Below, piece after piece: positions 53,501 through 61,428 of a stretch of DNA of 64,000 nucleotides. The number at the start of each line of letters is the position of its first letter. Position 1 is the first letter of the stretch. The notes beneath the pieces are model-generated. The model saw nothing but the letters and a program-made list of their open reading frames with translations, ran no database searches and had not been told where the DNA came from. Location: positions 930,001 to 994,000 of the forward strand of contig NZ_KB907307.1 of assembly GCF_000381925.1 (NCBI RefSeq). The letters are read 5' to 3'. A program made the position numbers and the translations under genes. The DNA is from Nocardia sp. BMG111209 (GTDB lineage: Bacteria; Actinomycetota; Actinomycetes; Mycobacteriales; Mycobacteriaceae).

Positions 53501-54132
53501 CCACCGAAGGTGTGCTGCAACACGCCGCCGTGGTGTACGGCTATTTCCCGGCCGTCTCCGAGGGTGACGACGTGATCGTGCTGGCCGAGCCGAATCCGGC
53601 TGCGGCGGAACGGTATCGGTTCACCTTCCCGCGGCAGCAGCGGGACCGGTTCCTGTGCATCGCCGATTTCCTGCGCTCCCGCGAACGCGCCGCCGAGACC
53701 GGTCAGGTGGACGTCTGGCCGTTCCAGCTGGTCACCATGGGACAGCCGATCGCCGATTTCGCCAATCGACTGTTCGCGGACAACAATTATCGCGACTATC
53801 TGGAAGTACACGGCATCGGCGTGCAGCTCACCGAGGCGCTCGCGGAATACTGGCATCGGCGCATCCGCGAAGAACTGGTACTGGAGGGTCATTCGGTCGC
53901 CGACGACGATCCGGCCGATGTCCAGGAGTACTTCAAGCTCGGATACCGGGGCGCCCGTTTCTCGTTCGGCTACGGCGCCTGTCCCGATCTGGACGACCGC
54001 GCGAAACTCGTCGAGCTGCTGGCGGCCGATCGGATCGGCGTGACGCTCTCCGAGGAACTCCAGTTGCATCCGGAGCAGTCCACCGACGCCTTCGTTCTGC
54101 TGCACCCGGAAGCGAAGTATTTCAGCGCCTGA
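50536..54132 (+). CDS. metH: Cobalamin-dependent methionine synthase
   Basis: A 1198-residue four-module enzyme that transfers a methyl group from methyl-tetrahydrofolate to homocysteine via cobalamin. Modules: homocysteine-binding (about 20-330; LIGDGAMGTML, zinc cysteines in GLNCATGP and GGCCGTTP), pterin-binding (about 350-620; MMIGERTNANGSKAF), cobalamin-binding (about 650-890; VKGDVHDIGKNLVDIIL around residue 747, with the cobalt-ligating His) and reactivation domain (about 930-1198; PPFWGTRVVKG and GYRGARFSFGYGACPDLDDR). A charged Arg/Glu/Ala linker (about 885-920) precedes the last module. Length and order match the family. No cobalamin riboswitch is seen upstream. Confidence 0.97.
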   Translation: MPVPSHAASGTPPTFDTTLFDTLARRVLIGDGAMGTMLQAADLSLDDFLGLEGCNEILNATRPDVLRGIHRAYFEAGADAVETNTFGCNLPNLADYGISDRIRDLSERGTRLAREVADEMGPSADGTPRYVLGSMGPGTKLPTLGHAPFAALRDAYTESALGMLEGGADAVLIETCQDLLQLKAAVIGSRRAMERAGRRIPIITHVTVETTGTMLVGSEIGAALTAVEPLGIDMIGLNCATGPEEMSEHLRHLSKHAQLPVSVMPNAGLPVLGPNGAEYPLGPAELAAALRGFVTEFGLALVGGCCGTTPEHIRQVAEAVAEVQPAARAPRHEPSVSSIYTAVPFEQDASIMMIGERTNANGSKAFRDAMLAGDWQRCLDIAKDQTRDGAHMLDLCVDYVGRDGTADMAELASRLATASTLPIMLDSTEAPVLRAGLEHLGGRCAVNSVNYEDGDGPDSRFQQTMRLVAEHGAAVVALTIDEEGQARTAEHKVAIAERLIADITGNWGLAESDIIVDCLTFTLGTGQEESRRDGIETIEGIRELKRRHPEVQTTLGLSNISFGLNPAARQVLNSVFMHECVEAGLDSAIVHASKILPISRIPEDRRETALDLVYDRRREGYDPLQQLMTMFEGVSAASAKASRADELAALPLFERLERRIVDGDRNGLDVDLEAAMQTVPPLQIINETLLSGMKTVGELFGSGQMQLPFVLQSAEVMKTAVAYLEPHMESTDDAGKGRIVLATVKGDVHDIGKNLVDIILSNNGYEVVNLGIKQPITAILDAAADKKADVIGMSGLLVKSTVVMKENLQEMNSRGLAEKFPVLLGGAALTRAYVENDLTDVFEGEVNYARDAFEGLRLMDEIMTRKRGGGLDPDSPEALAARSKAAERKARHERSQRIAEERRAAEVPVAVPARSDVAADLPVPVPPFWGTRVVKGLAVPEYSGLLDERALFLGQWGLRGQRGGEGPSYEELVETEGRPRLRYWLDRLSTEGVLQHAAVVYGYFPAVSEGDDVIVLAEPNPAAAERYRFTFPRQQRDRFLCIADFLRSRERAAETGQVDVWPFQLVTMGQPIADFANRLFADNNYRDYLEVHGIGVQLTEALAEYWHRRIREELVLEGHSVADDDPADVQEYFKLGYRGARFSFGYGACPDLDDRAKLVELLAADRIGVTLSEELQLHPEQSTDAFVLLHPEAKYFSA

Positions 54133-54150
54133 CCTTGCGCTACGACATCC

Positions 54151-54176
54151 GCGCCCGCCACGACGCCGGCGGGCGC
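54151..54176 (+). terminator. Rho-independent-type terminator after metH
   Basis: GCGCCCGCC pairs with GGCGGGCGC across an 8-base loop, 18 bp after the metH stop. The remaining about 310 bp up to the kinase gene hold no recognisable gene; GC falls around 54350-54420, where the kinase promoter is likely. Confidence 0.7.
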
Positions 54177-54486
54177 GCGTGTTGTGGCGCGGTCGTCGGT
54201 GATTCGGGCCGGAATTCGGGTACCACTGTGCCACAACGGCGTTCCCGCACCGTCGCGGAATGGCGCTGGCGTATCTGTGAAATCGAGCTCCCGGCGCTCG
54301 CGGCGGTGTCGCGGAAATGTGCCGGGAACCACGAATTACACAGCGCGACAGTCTTTGTCGGAATCCGTGTCATGGGCCGGTAATGTGATCACCGGACGTA
54401 CCGCGTAAGATTTTCACAGTGTTTCCGGGCTTTCACGCAGCAGTGGTAGGTGGCTCGGCGTGCGAGGCCAGGAGAGGTTCGACAGC

Positions 54487-56142
54487 ATGACGGCAGACCG
54501 GCTGATCGCGGGGCGGTATCGCCTGGGAGACCCCATCGGTACCGGCGCCATGGGCGTGGTGTGGCGGGGCGACGATGTCCGGCTGCGGCGCACCGTCGCG
54601 GTGAAGCAGTTGCTGCTCAATCCGGGGCTGACCCGGGTGCAGGCCATGGAGGCGAAACTGCGCGCGATGCGCGAGGGCCGGATCGCGGCCCGGCTGCATC
54701 ACCCCAACGCGGTGACCGTCTTCGACGTCGCCGAGGAGGACGGCCAGCCGTGGCTGGTCATGGAGTTCGTCGACGCGCCGAGCCTCGCGGCCCTCATGCG
54801 TGACACCGGTCCGCTGGAACCGCGGCGGGTGGCGCGCATCGGTGCCCAGGTCGCCGACGCGCTGGCCGCCGCCCACGACGCGGGCATCGTGCATCGCGAC
54901 GTGAAGCCCGCCAATGTGCTGGTCACCGACAACGGGACCGCGAAGATCACCGACTTCGGCATCTCCCGTGCGGTCGGCGACGTCACGGTGACCTCGACCG
55001 GCTTCCTGGCCGGCACCCCGGCCTATCTGGCCCCGGAGATCGCGCGCGGTGAGGATTCCTCGCCGAGTTCGGACGTGTTCGCGCTGGGTTCCACCCTGTA
55101 CGCCGCGGTCGAGGGTGCGCCGCCGTTCGGCGAGGGGGAGAATCCGCTCGCGACGCTGCACGCGGTCGCCCGTGCCGATGTCCCGGCCCCCGCCCGGGCC
55201 GGGACGCTGGGCCCGGTGCTGATGCGGCTGCTGGCCTCCGAACCGGCCGATCGGCCGGGGATGCGCGAGGTGCAGGAGGCCTTGGCCGCGGTCGCCGAGG
55301 GACGTACCCCGGAACTCGCGGAGGCGCAGACGAAGGTGCTCGCGGCGCCCGCGCCCGAACCCGCGGTCTCCCCGACCACCGTGCTGCCCCCGCACGAGGT
55401 GCTGCCCGTCGAATCGCCCATGCTCGCGACGCCGCCCCGGCCCGCGGCGCCGCGGCCGCCCCGGGATCGGGCCGCCCGGCAGCGGATCCTGGTCCTGGTC
55501 GCCGCGGGCGTGACGCTGGTGCTGGTGATCATCGCCGTGGTCGTGCTGGCGACCTCCGGCGGCAAGAAGGGGGAGAACACCGCGGGTCCCGTCTCGCCGG
55601 GTGCCTCGTCCGCACCGGCCGCGCCGCCGTCCGAGACGAGCGCGGGCGCCGCGCCGCCGGCCTCGGCCGCACCCGGCACCTCGGCCGCCGCGACCTCGTC
55701 CGGCGCCGCGGCGCCCGCGCCGGCCACCCCAGCGCCGGGGAGTACGCCGCCGTCCGCGAGCACTCCGCCGCCGCCGGGCGCCACCCCGCCGCCGAGTCCG
55801 CTGGCGTCCACGACGTTCACCCCGGCCGCACCCGCCGCCCAGCCCGCCAGCGTGACCTCGTTCGTCACCGGCTACTACGGCATGCTGCCCGGCAATATCG
55901 ACGGCGCCTGGTCGCAGCTGTCGCCGGCCTATCAAGGTCAGACCGGCGGCTACCAGGCGTATGCGAAATTCTGGTCGGGTATCAGCTCGGTGCGGGTCGG
56001 GTCGGTGACGCCGAACGGCCCGGACGGCGTGGTCGCGAACCTCACGTACACCCTGCGCAACGGCTCCACGTCCAGCGAGAGCCGCTGGTTCCGGGTCGAC
56101 TCGTCCACCGGCCGGATGCTCATCTCCGCGTCCGGGGTCTGA
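54487..56142 (+). CDS. Transmembrane Ser/Thr protein kinase (PknB family) with external sensor domain
   Basis: A 551-residue eukaryotic-type kinase. The catalytic domain (about 10-265) has the glycine loop IGTGAMGVVWRG, the ATP lysine in VAVKQL, HRDVKPANVL, DFGIS and GTPAYLAPE. One transmembrane helix lies at about 333-356. It is followed by a 90-residue Ala/Pro/Ser/Thr linker that probably spans the wall. The C-terminal about 95 residues (VTSFVTGYYGMLPGNIDGAW) form an NTF2-like external sensor. Such kinases adjust wall growth or gene expression to outside signals. ATG 54487 is used; a GTG at 54460 is also in frame. Confidence 0.92.
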   Translation: MTADRLIAGRYRLGDPIGTGAMGVVWRGDDVRLRRTVAVKQLLLNPGLTRVQAMEAKLRAMREGRIAARLHHPNAVTVFDVAEEDGQPWLVMEFVDAPSLAALMRDTGPLEPRRVARIGAQVADALAAAHDAGIVHRDVKPANVLVTDNGTAKITDFGISRAVGDVTVTSTGFLAGTPAYLAPEIARGEDSSPSSDVFALGSTLYAAVEGAPPFGEGENPLATLHAVARADVPAPARAGTLGPVLMRLLASEPADRPGMREVQEALAAVAEGRTPELAEAQTKVLAAPAPEPAVSPTTVLPPHEVLPVESPMLATPPRPAAPRPPRDRAARQRILVLVAAGVTLVLVIIAVVVLATSGGKKGENTAGPVSPGASSAPAAPPSETSAGAAPPASAAPGTSAAATSSGAAAPAPATPAPGSTPPSASTPPPPGATPPPSPLASTTFTPAAPAAQPASVTSFVTGYYGMLPGNIDGAWSQLSPAYQGQTGGYQAYAKFWSGISSVRVGSVTPNGPDGVVANLTYTLRNGSTSSESRWFRVDSSTGRMLISASGV

Positions 56143-56408
56143 GCGGATCGCCCACCATAGCCGGTCCGGCGACCACTGCCGGGGCATGACGGCGGCCGGT
56201 CGGTCGATCCGCTCCGGCGGCGATCATCGCCCCGGCTCGCCCGCGGTCCATTGCGAGAACGATCACGGTCGGCGGGCCCGCCGGTGGTCGATCACGGCCG
56301 ATATGCTGGCTGCGGGCCGTTCCCTTCGGACCGTAGCGGGCCGCGGATCGGCTCGTCGCCCGGCCGGAGCAGGGGTCCGGCCCGCAATCGTGACGAAAGG
56401 TGCGCTCG

Positions 56409-57077
56409 GTGACGCTGGCCGGTGTCCTGTGGGACATGGACGGGACCCTGCTGGATTCGGAGAAGATCTGGGACGTCGGCGTCCGTGAGCTGGCGGTCGA
56501 ACTGGGCGGCACGATGTCCGACGAACTCCGGCACGCCCTGATCGGGGCCTCCGGTCCCAACGCGCTGCGTATCGTCTTCGAGGGCCTGGGGCTGGAGCAG
56601 CGTCCCGAGGCCGTGGCCGCGGCCGGGAAATGGTTGCAGCGCCGGGTCACCGAACTGTTCGCGGGCCCGGTGCCCTGGCGGCCCGGCGCACAGGAGGCGC
56701 TCGCCGCGGTACGCGCGGCCGGTATTCCGGCCGCGCTGGTCACCAATACCCAGCGGCCGGTCGCGGAACTGTGCCTGGACACCGTGGGCCGGCACTGGTT
56801 CGACGCCACGGTGTGCGGTGACGAGGTGCCCGAGGGCAAGCCCGCGCCCGACCCCTATCTGCGGGCCGCCGAACTGCTCGGCGTTCCGCCGGAACACTGT
56901 GTGGCCGTCGAGGATTCGCCCACCGGCGCGCAGTCGGCGGCGGCCGCGGGCTGCCGGGTCCTGGTGGTGCCCTGCGAGATCGCCGTACCGTCCGGCCCGG
57001 GCCGGGTGTTCCGCGAATCGCTGGTGGGCCTGACTGTGGCGGATCTGCACGCGGTCCTCGCCGTCCCGGTGTCCTGA
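56409..57077 (+). CDS. HAD-superfamily phosphatase (beta-phosphoglucomutase/phosphatase-like)
   Basis: A 222-residue HAD hydrolase with the four motifs: DMDGTLLDSE (nucleophile Asp), LVTNTQRP (Thr), the Lys in PEGKPAPDPYLRAAE and VEDSPTGAQSA. The helical cap (about 20-80) places it with sugar- or nucleotide-phosphate phosphatases. GTG 56409 follows AAAGG at good spacing. In mycobacteria-like genomes a HAD gene sits near metH and the his genes, which fits this position. The substrate is unknown. Confidence 0.9.
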   Translation: MTLAGVLWDMDGTLLDSEKIWDVGVRELAVELGGTMSDELRHALIGASGPNALRIVFEGLGLEQRPEAVAAAGKWLQRRVTELFAGPVPWRPGAQEALAAVRAAGIPAALVTNTQRPVAELCLDTVGRHWFDATVCGDEVPEGKPAPDPYLRAAELLGVPPEHCVAVEDSPTGAQSAAAAGCRVLVVPCEIAVPSGPGRVFRESLVGLTVADLHAVLAVPVS

Positions 57078-57137
57078 CCCGCCCGGCTCGGGCCGGTCGG
57101 ACGATCATGTAAAGGATTGCCGCGCAATACTGTCCAT

Positions 57138-57147
57138 GCTGTACAGC
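57138..57147. promoter_or_regulatory. Palindrome upstream of the oxygenase/methyltransferase/acyltransferase operon
   Basis: GCTGTACAGC is a perfect 10-bp palindrome in the 225-bp region before the operon. TTGCCG (57117-57122) and TGTACA (57140-57145) are spaced 17 bp, so the palindrome could overlap the -10 box of a promoter and act as operator. This is weak evidence. Confidence 0.35.
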
Positions 57148-57302
57148 AGAACAGGCAGATACGGTACCGAACCGACATGCACCACCGTGACACCGGACAA
57201 CCCGTCGGTTTGTGACTGTTCACGAGGATTGCCCGAATGCTCGGCGGACCGTGCCGGGCCCGGCGAGAATGGAGTGAACGGGGCAGTCAGCGGAGGTGGC
57301 GA

Positions 57303-58187
57303 ATGGCTGAAGGCTGTGGGGGAGAGCGGGTCTCGGACGACCTCGAACAGCTCGTCGACCTCGATCGTTATCCGATCGACGAAACTGGCAGTGCGGCAAG
57401 GGAATCGGTGGTCGAACGAGTTCGCGCCGAATTGGCCGCCGTCGGCTGCAGCGTACTGCGCGGCTTCGTGCGGCCCTCGCTCGGCGCGCGGTTGCGCGCC
57501 GAGGGAAACGACTTGGCGCCCTTCGCTTATCACACCGTCGAGCGGGTGAACGCGTACAACATCCCACTGGACACCGAACTGCCGGCCGGACATCCGGGCC
57601 GGATCGTGATGGACCGCGGCAACGCCTTCGTGGCGCGGGATCGCATTCCGGCCACGGCCGCGGTCGAACTGCTCTACACCGATGCGCGGTTCCGTCGTTT
57701 CGTCGCCGAATGTTTCGGCCGGCCGGCGCTGTACGAGTACGCCGATCCGCTGGCGGGCCTGTGCCTGAACGTGGTCGCTCCCGGACTGTCGCATCCGTGG
57801 CATTTCGACACCAACGAATTCACCGTCAGCATGCTGACCCAGCCGTCCGACGACGGCGGACTCTTCGAATACTGCCCGAACATCCGCACCCCGGAGGCGG
57901 AGAATCTCGACGACGTGCGGGCGGTTCTCACCGGCGGGGGCGATCACCTCGTCCGCCGCCTCGCCCTGCGGCCCGGCGATCTACAACTGTTCCGCGGCCG
58001 CTTCTCCCTGCATCGGGTATCTCCGGTCGAGGGAAACACCCCGCGGCACACCGCGATCTTCGCCTACAGCGAGCATCCCGGTGTCATCGGCAGCGTGGAA
58101 CGCACCCGGCAGTTGTTCGGGCGCGTGCTGCCGGAGCATGTGGCCGCGGCCGGCCGATCCGCACGCGGCGACCGACTCCTCGACTGA
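57303..58187 (+). CDS. Fe(II)/2-oxoglutarate-dependent oxygenase-like protein (BesD/ArpA-type)
   Basis: A 294-residue protein with a complete iron and 2-oxoglutarate site: His167 and Asp169 in HPWHFDTNEF, distal His237 in FSLHRVSPV, and Arg248 eleven residues later for 2-oxoglutarate. The block TQPSDDGGLFEYCPNIR resembles the family of free-amino-acid hydroxylases and halogenases that includes BesD. Asp169 is kept, so hydroxylation rather than halogenation is expected. GGAGGTGG precedes ATG 57303. It is first of a three-gene operon with a methyltransferase and a carnitine-type acyltransferase. The substrate is not known; the BesD link is from memory of motifs. Confidence 0.75.
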   Translation: MAEGCGGERVSDDLEQLVDLDRYPIDETGSAARESVVERVRAELAAVGCSVLRGFVRPSLGARLRAEGNDLAPFAYHTVERVNAYNIPLDTELPAGHPGRIVMDRGNAFVARDRIPATAAVELLYTDARFRRFVAECFGRPALYEYADPLAGLCLNVVAPGLSHPWHFDTNEFTVSMLTQPSDDGGLFEYCPNIRTPEAENLDDVRAVLTGGGDHLVRRLALRPGDLQLFRGRFSLHRVSPVEGNTPRHTAIFAYSEHPGVIGSVERTRQLFGRVLPEHVAAAGRSARGDRLLD

Positions 58188-58199
58188 CAAGGACACTAC

Positions 58200-59024
58200 G
58201 TGCCGGTTTCGTTGGACAACACCGGAAAAGCCTCCTTCGACGACATCTACGAACGCTCCGATCCGAGCGACTACTACCGTCGAATGGCCGAATTGGACTA
58301 CTGCATACCGGATTTGGCGAAACCACACTTCCAACGGCTGATCGCCGAATATCGGACGGCCACCGGATCCGCGCCCACGGTGCTCGACATCGGCTGCTCC
58401 TACGGGGTGAACGCGGCCGTGCTGCGGCTGGACACCACCGTCGGCGAACTGGCGGAGCACTACCGCTACGGCGACACCGCCGACCGCGCCGCGCGCGACC
58501 GCTCCCGGCTGGCGAGCGCGGACGCCATGCCCGATGTCCGTTTCCTCGGGATGGACGCCTCGGCGCCCGCACTCGGGTACGCGGCGTCGACCGGGCTGCT
58601 GTCCGATATCGTGCACGCCGACCTGGAATCGGGGGCGCCGACCGACCGCCAGCGCCGGGTGCTGGCGTCCGCGGATCTGGTGATCTCGACCGGCTGTATC
58701 GGGTACGTCACCGAGCGCACGCTGCTGAAAGTGGTGACGGCCCATGGCCGCCGATTGCCGTGGATGGCACACTTCGTCTTGCGCATGTTCGACTTCGGTC
58801 CGATCGAGCAGTCGCTGCACCGCCTGGGTTACCGCACCGAGCGGGTGCCCGGCACCTTCCGGCAGCGCCGGTTCGCCTCGGCCACCGAACAGGCGCAGAT
58901 CGTGAACACGTTGTCCGCCAACGGTATCGACCCGTCCGGCCACGAGGCGCAGGGCTGGTTGCATGCCGAACTGTTCGTCTCCGTACCCACACCATCCACT
59001 CCGACCGCCGAGGATCGCCAGTGA
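58200..59024 (+). CDS. SAM-dependent methyltransferase-like protein
   Basis: A 274-residue class I methyltransferase-type protein. The SAM-binding motif VLDIGCSYGVNA is at about residues 61-72 and a second acidic strand end is FLGMDASAPALGYA. The N-terminal SFDDIYERSDPSDYYRRM is unusual and may bind the substrate. The motif after strand 4 (DLVISTGCIGYV) is in the right place. It starts at GTG 58200, 12 bp after the oxygenase, and overlaps the acyltransferase by four bases. It may act on nitrogen, oxygen or carbon; context suggests an amino-acid-derived substrate. Confidence 0.75.
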   Translation: MPVSLDNTGKASFDDIYERSDPSDYYRRMAELDYCIPDLAKPHFQRLIAEYRTATGSAPTVLDIGCSYGVNAAVLRLDTTVGELAEHYRYGDTADRAARDRSRLASADAMPDVRFLGMDASAPALGYAASTGLLSDIVHADLESGAPTDRQRRVLASADLVISTGCIGYVTERTLLKVVTAHGRRLPWMAHFVLRMFDFGPIEQSLHRLGYRTERVPGTFRQRRFASATEQAQIVNTLSANGIDPSGHEAQGWLHAELFVSVPTPSTPTAEDRQ

Positions 59025-60832
59025 CCGACCGGACCTTCGCCCACGACGCCGAATTGCCGCGTGTCCCGCTGCCCGCACTCGAGGACAGCTGCTCCCGTTT
59101 CCTGACGTGGAGCGCACCGCTGCTGACGCCGGACGAATACGCCGAGACCGAGGCGGCGGTGGCCGACCTGCTCCGCGCCGACGGCCCGGCCCGGATCCTG
59201 CACGCCGATCTGGAGCGGTTCGACCGGTCGGGCGTGGACAGCTGGCTCGACGAGTTCTGGCCGTCGCGCTACCTGGGCCGCCGCGACCGGATCGCGCTGA
59301 ACGCCAACTTCTTCTTCCTGTTCCGCGACGACACCCCGCTGGCCCGTTCGACCTCCGCCGATCAGGTGGAGCGGGCGGCGGCCGTCGTGACCGCTGCGGT
59401 GAACTACAAACTGCTGCTCGACGACGAGGCCGTCCCGCCGGTGGTGCAGCGCGGCCGCCCGCTGTCGATGGCGCAGAACCGATTCCTGTTCTCCGAGACC
59501 AGGATTCCCGGCGTGGGCCAGGACACCGTCCGGGTGCCCTACAGCGCCGGGCAGCCCGGCCCGTCACCGGCGCGGCACATCGCGGTCTTCTTCCGCGGCA
59601 ACATCTTCCGGCTCGATGTCATCGGACCGGACGGGGTACCGCACGCGCAGGGCGATCTGGTGGACGGCCTGCGCGAGGTGCTGAAGGCCGGTGCGGTGCG
59701 CGCGCCCGCGGACACCGCAGTCGGCCACCTCACCACTCTCGCCCGCGCCGACTGGGCGCCGCTGCGGCCCGAGCTGATCGCCGATCCGGGCAACAGCGCC
59801 ACCCTCGACGTGCTGGAGACCGCCCTGTTCACGGTCTGCCTGGAGGATTTCGCGCCCACCGACACCCAGCACGCCTGCGATCAGCTGCTGCACGGCGACA
59901 GCGCCAACCGCTGGTTCGACAAGTCGGTGTCGTTCATCGTGTTCGCCGACGGCAGCGCCGGGATCAACGTCGAACACTGCGGCCTGGACGGCACCACGAT
60001 CCTGTCCTTCGTCGACACCCTGCTGCGCACCCCGGTGACCGAGCACGAGACCCGCTCCGGCGCCACCGCACAGGGGCTGCCCGCGCTCGCCGCGCTGGAG
60101 TTCACCCTCGATGCCGCGCTGCGGGCCCGGATCGCCGCCGCCGGAGCCGATTTCGCGCGGTACGCCGCCGACAACGCCACCACCGCGGTGTCGTTCGACG
60201 ATTTCGGCACCGATCGGGCCAAGGCACTGGGCATCTCGCCGGATGCCTTCGCCCAGCTCTGCTATCAGCTCGCGCACCAGCGCAGCAAGGGCCTGATCGG
60301 GGCGACCTACGAGTCGATCGCCACCCGGCAGTACCGCGGCGGCCGCACCGAGGCGATGCGGGTGGTGACCCCGGAGATCCTGGAATTCGTTGCCGCCATG
60401 GACGATCCGGCCGCCGACACCGACGCCAAGCGGGCCGCGGCGCAGACCGCCGCCGCGGCGCACGTCGCCCGCGCGCAGCAGTGCCAGCGCGGCGAGGCCC
60501 CGGAACAGCATCTCTGGGAACTGCAATGGATCCAGCGCCGCCGCGGCGCCGAACTGGGCGCCGATGAGCCGATGCCGTTCTTCGACAGTCCGGGCTGGCA
60601 GATCGCCCGGGACGACTACCTCAGTACCAGCTCCGCCCCGTCGGTGAACATCCAGTACTTCGGATTCGGCTGCACCAGTGCGAAATGCATCGGCGTCGCC
60701 TATGTCCTGCTGCCGGACCGCTGGAACCTCTACCTCGCCACGCCGACCTCGGTGGCGCCGCAGATGCACGATTTCGCCACACATCTGCGCACCGCGGTCG
60801 CCGAGCTGTCGGCGCTGCTGGCGGCGGCCTGA
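59021..60832 (+). CDS. Carnitine/choline O-acyltransferase family protein
   Basis: A 603-residue member of the carnitine/choline acyltransferase family, common in eukaryotes and sporadic in bacteria. Landmarks are PRVPLPALEDSCSRFLTWSAPLLTPDEY at the N-terminus, LNANFFFLF, GRPLSMAQNRFLFSETRIPG, AVFFRGNIFRLDV, the catalytic FADGSAGINVEHCGLDGTT (His near residue 316, Asp four residues on) and SVNIQYFGFGCTSAKCIGVAYVL near the end. It should move acyl groups between CoA and the hydroxyl of a betaine such as carnitine. It overlaps the methyltransferase by four bases (GTGA), so all three genes belong together. No carnitine transport or caiT-like gene is nearby. Confidence 0.9.
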   Translation: MTDRTFAHDAELPRVPLPALEDSCSRFLTWSAPLLTPDEYAETEAAVADLLRADGPARILHADLERFDRSGVDSWLDEFWPSRYLGRRDRIALNANFFFLFRDDTPLARSTSADQVERAAAVVTAAVNYKLLLDDEAVPPVVQRGRPLSMAQNRFLFSETRIPGVGQDTVRVPYSAGQPGPSPARHIAVFFRGNIFRLDVIGPDGVPHAQGDLVDGLREVLKAGAVRAPADTAVGHLTTLARADWAPLRPELIADPGNSATLDVLETALFTVCLEDFAPTDTQHACDQLLHGDSANRWFDKSVSFIVFADGSAGINVEHCGLDGTTILSFVDTLLRTPVTEHETRSGATAQGLPALAALEFTLDAALRARIAAAGADFARYAADNATTAVSFDDFGTDRAKALGISPDAFAQLCYQLAHQRSKGLIGATYESIATRQYRGGRTEAMRVVTPEILEFVAAMDDPAADTDAKRAAAQTAAAAHVARAQQCQRGEAPEQHLWELQWIQRRRGAELGADEPMPFFDSPGWQIARDDYLSTSSAPSVNIQYFGFGCTSAKCIGVAYVLLPDRWNLYLATPTSVAPQMHDFATHLRTAVAELSALLAAA

Positions 60833-60937
60833 GCGACGGCCCGGCGACCGGTCGATCGGCAGCCGCCGAAAATCCGGCCGCCGGGCCGCTCTGCTACCCT
60901 GGAGTCCTGGTCGAGCGCATTGTCCGGGGTGGTGGCG

Positions 60938-61387
60938 ATGACGGGCATCGAAATCGGTGCGTTGACAATCATGTATCTGATCTGGATGTGGCGGCACAAG
61001 GCCCGTCTGTCCGAAGGAGTCGGCGCACTCGTGACCGGCCGGCTACCGCTGCGGGAACTGGTCGAACTCGTCGCCGGCGAGCTGGACGACGAGGATCTGA
61101 CCCGCATCCAGGACGAGGCCTGGTCCGAATCCGACGATTCCGGCGCCCGGGAACGGGCCCGGTCGGCGATCGAGCGGGCCTGCGCCAGAGATCCGAATTT
61201 TGCTGCGGCACTGCGGGATATCCTCGGCCGCGCCGAGCAGGTGGCGAAGCAGCGCGGCGACCTCCCGCCGCCGGGCACCGTCACCAATACGGTGACGGCG
61301 TCGGGTCCGGGCTCGGTCGCGGGCGTCACCGTCGGTGACGTGACCATCGGCGACATCACCATCGGTATGCCATCGGACCCCCGCTGA
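60938..61387 (+). CDS. Small membrane-anchored helical protein with TVGD/TIGD repeat tail
   Basis: A 149-residue protein. An N-terminal hydrophobic helix (IEIGALTIMYLIWMW) anchors it; about residues 30-105 are charged and helical (LRELVELVAGELDDEDLTRI, ARSAIERACARDPNFAAALRD). The tail is Gly/Thr/Val-rich with a five-residue repeat, GVTVGDVTIGDITIG. Tails like this occur in predicted actinobacterial conflict proteins and resemble short amyloid-forming motifs. The stop lies just before the Hsp90-like gene, so the two form a unit. ATG 60938 is preferred over TTG 60920. No family is recognised with certainty. Confidence 0.65.
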   Translation: MTGIEIGALTIMYLIWMWRHKARLSEGVGALVTGRLPLRELVELVAGELDDEDLTRIQDEAWSESDDSGARERARSAIERACARDPNFAAALRDILGRAEQVAKQRGDLPPPGTVTNTVTASGPGSVAGVTVGDVTIGDITIGMPSDPR

Positions 61388-61428
61388 CCGGAGCGGGGCA
61401 GCCGGCGACCGGCTCCGGTGCGGGATCG

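Noticed and set aside
50530..54234. A 1234-codon open frame antisense to metH
   Set aside because: High-GC third positions keep antisense frames open; the product is Arg/His/Gly/Gln-rich with no recognisable domain, while metH is unambiguous.
54360..54420. Promoter of the kinase gene from TTGTCG and TAATGT
   Set aside because: The boxes are 20 bp apart, too far for a typical promoter; I could not place a start site.
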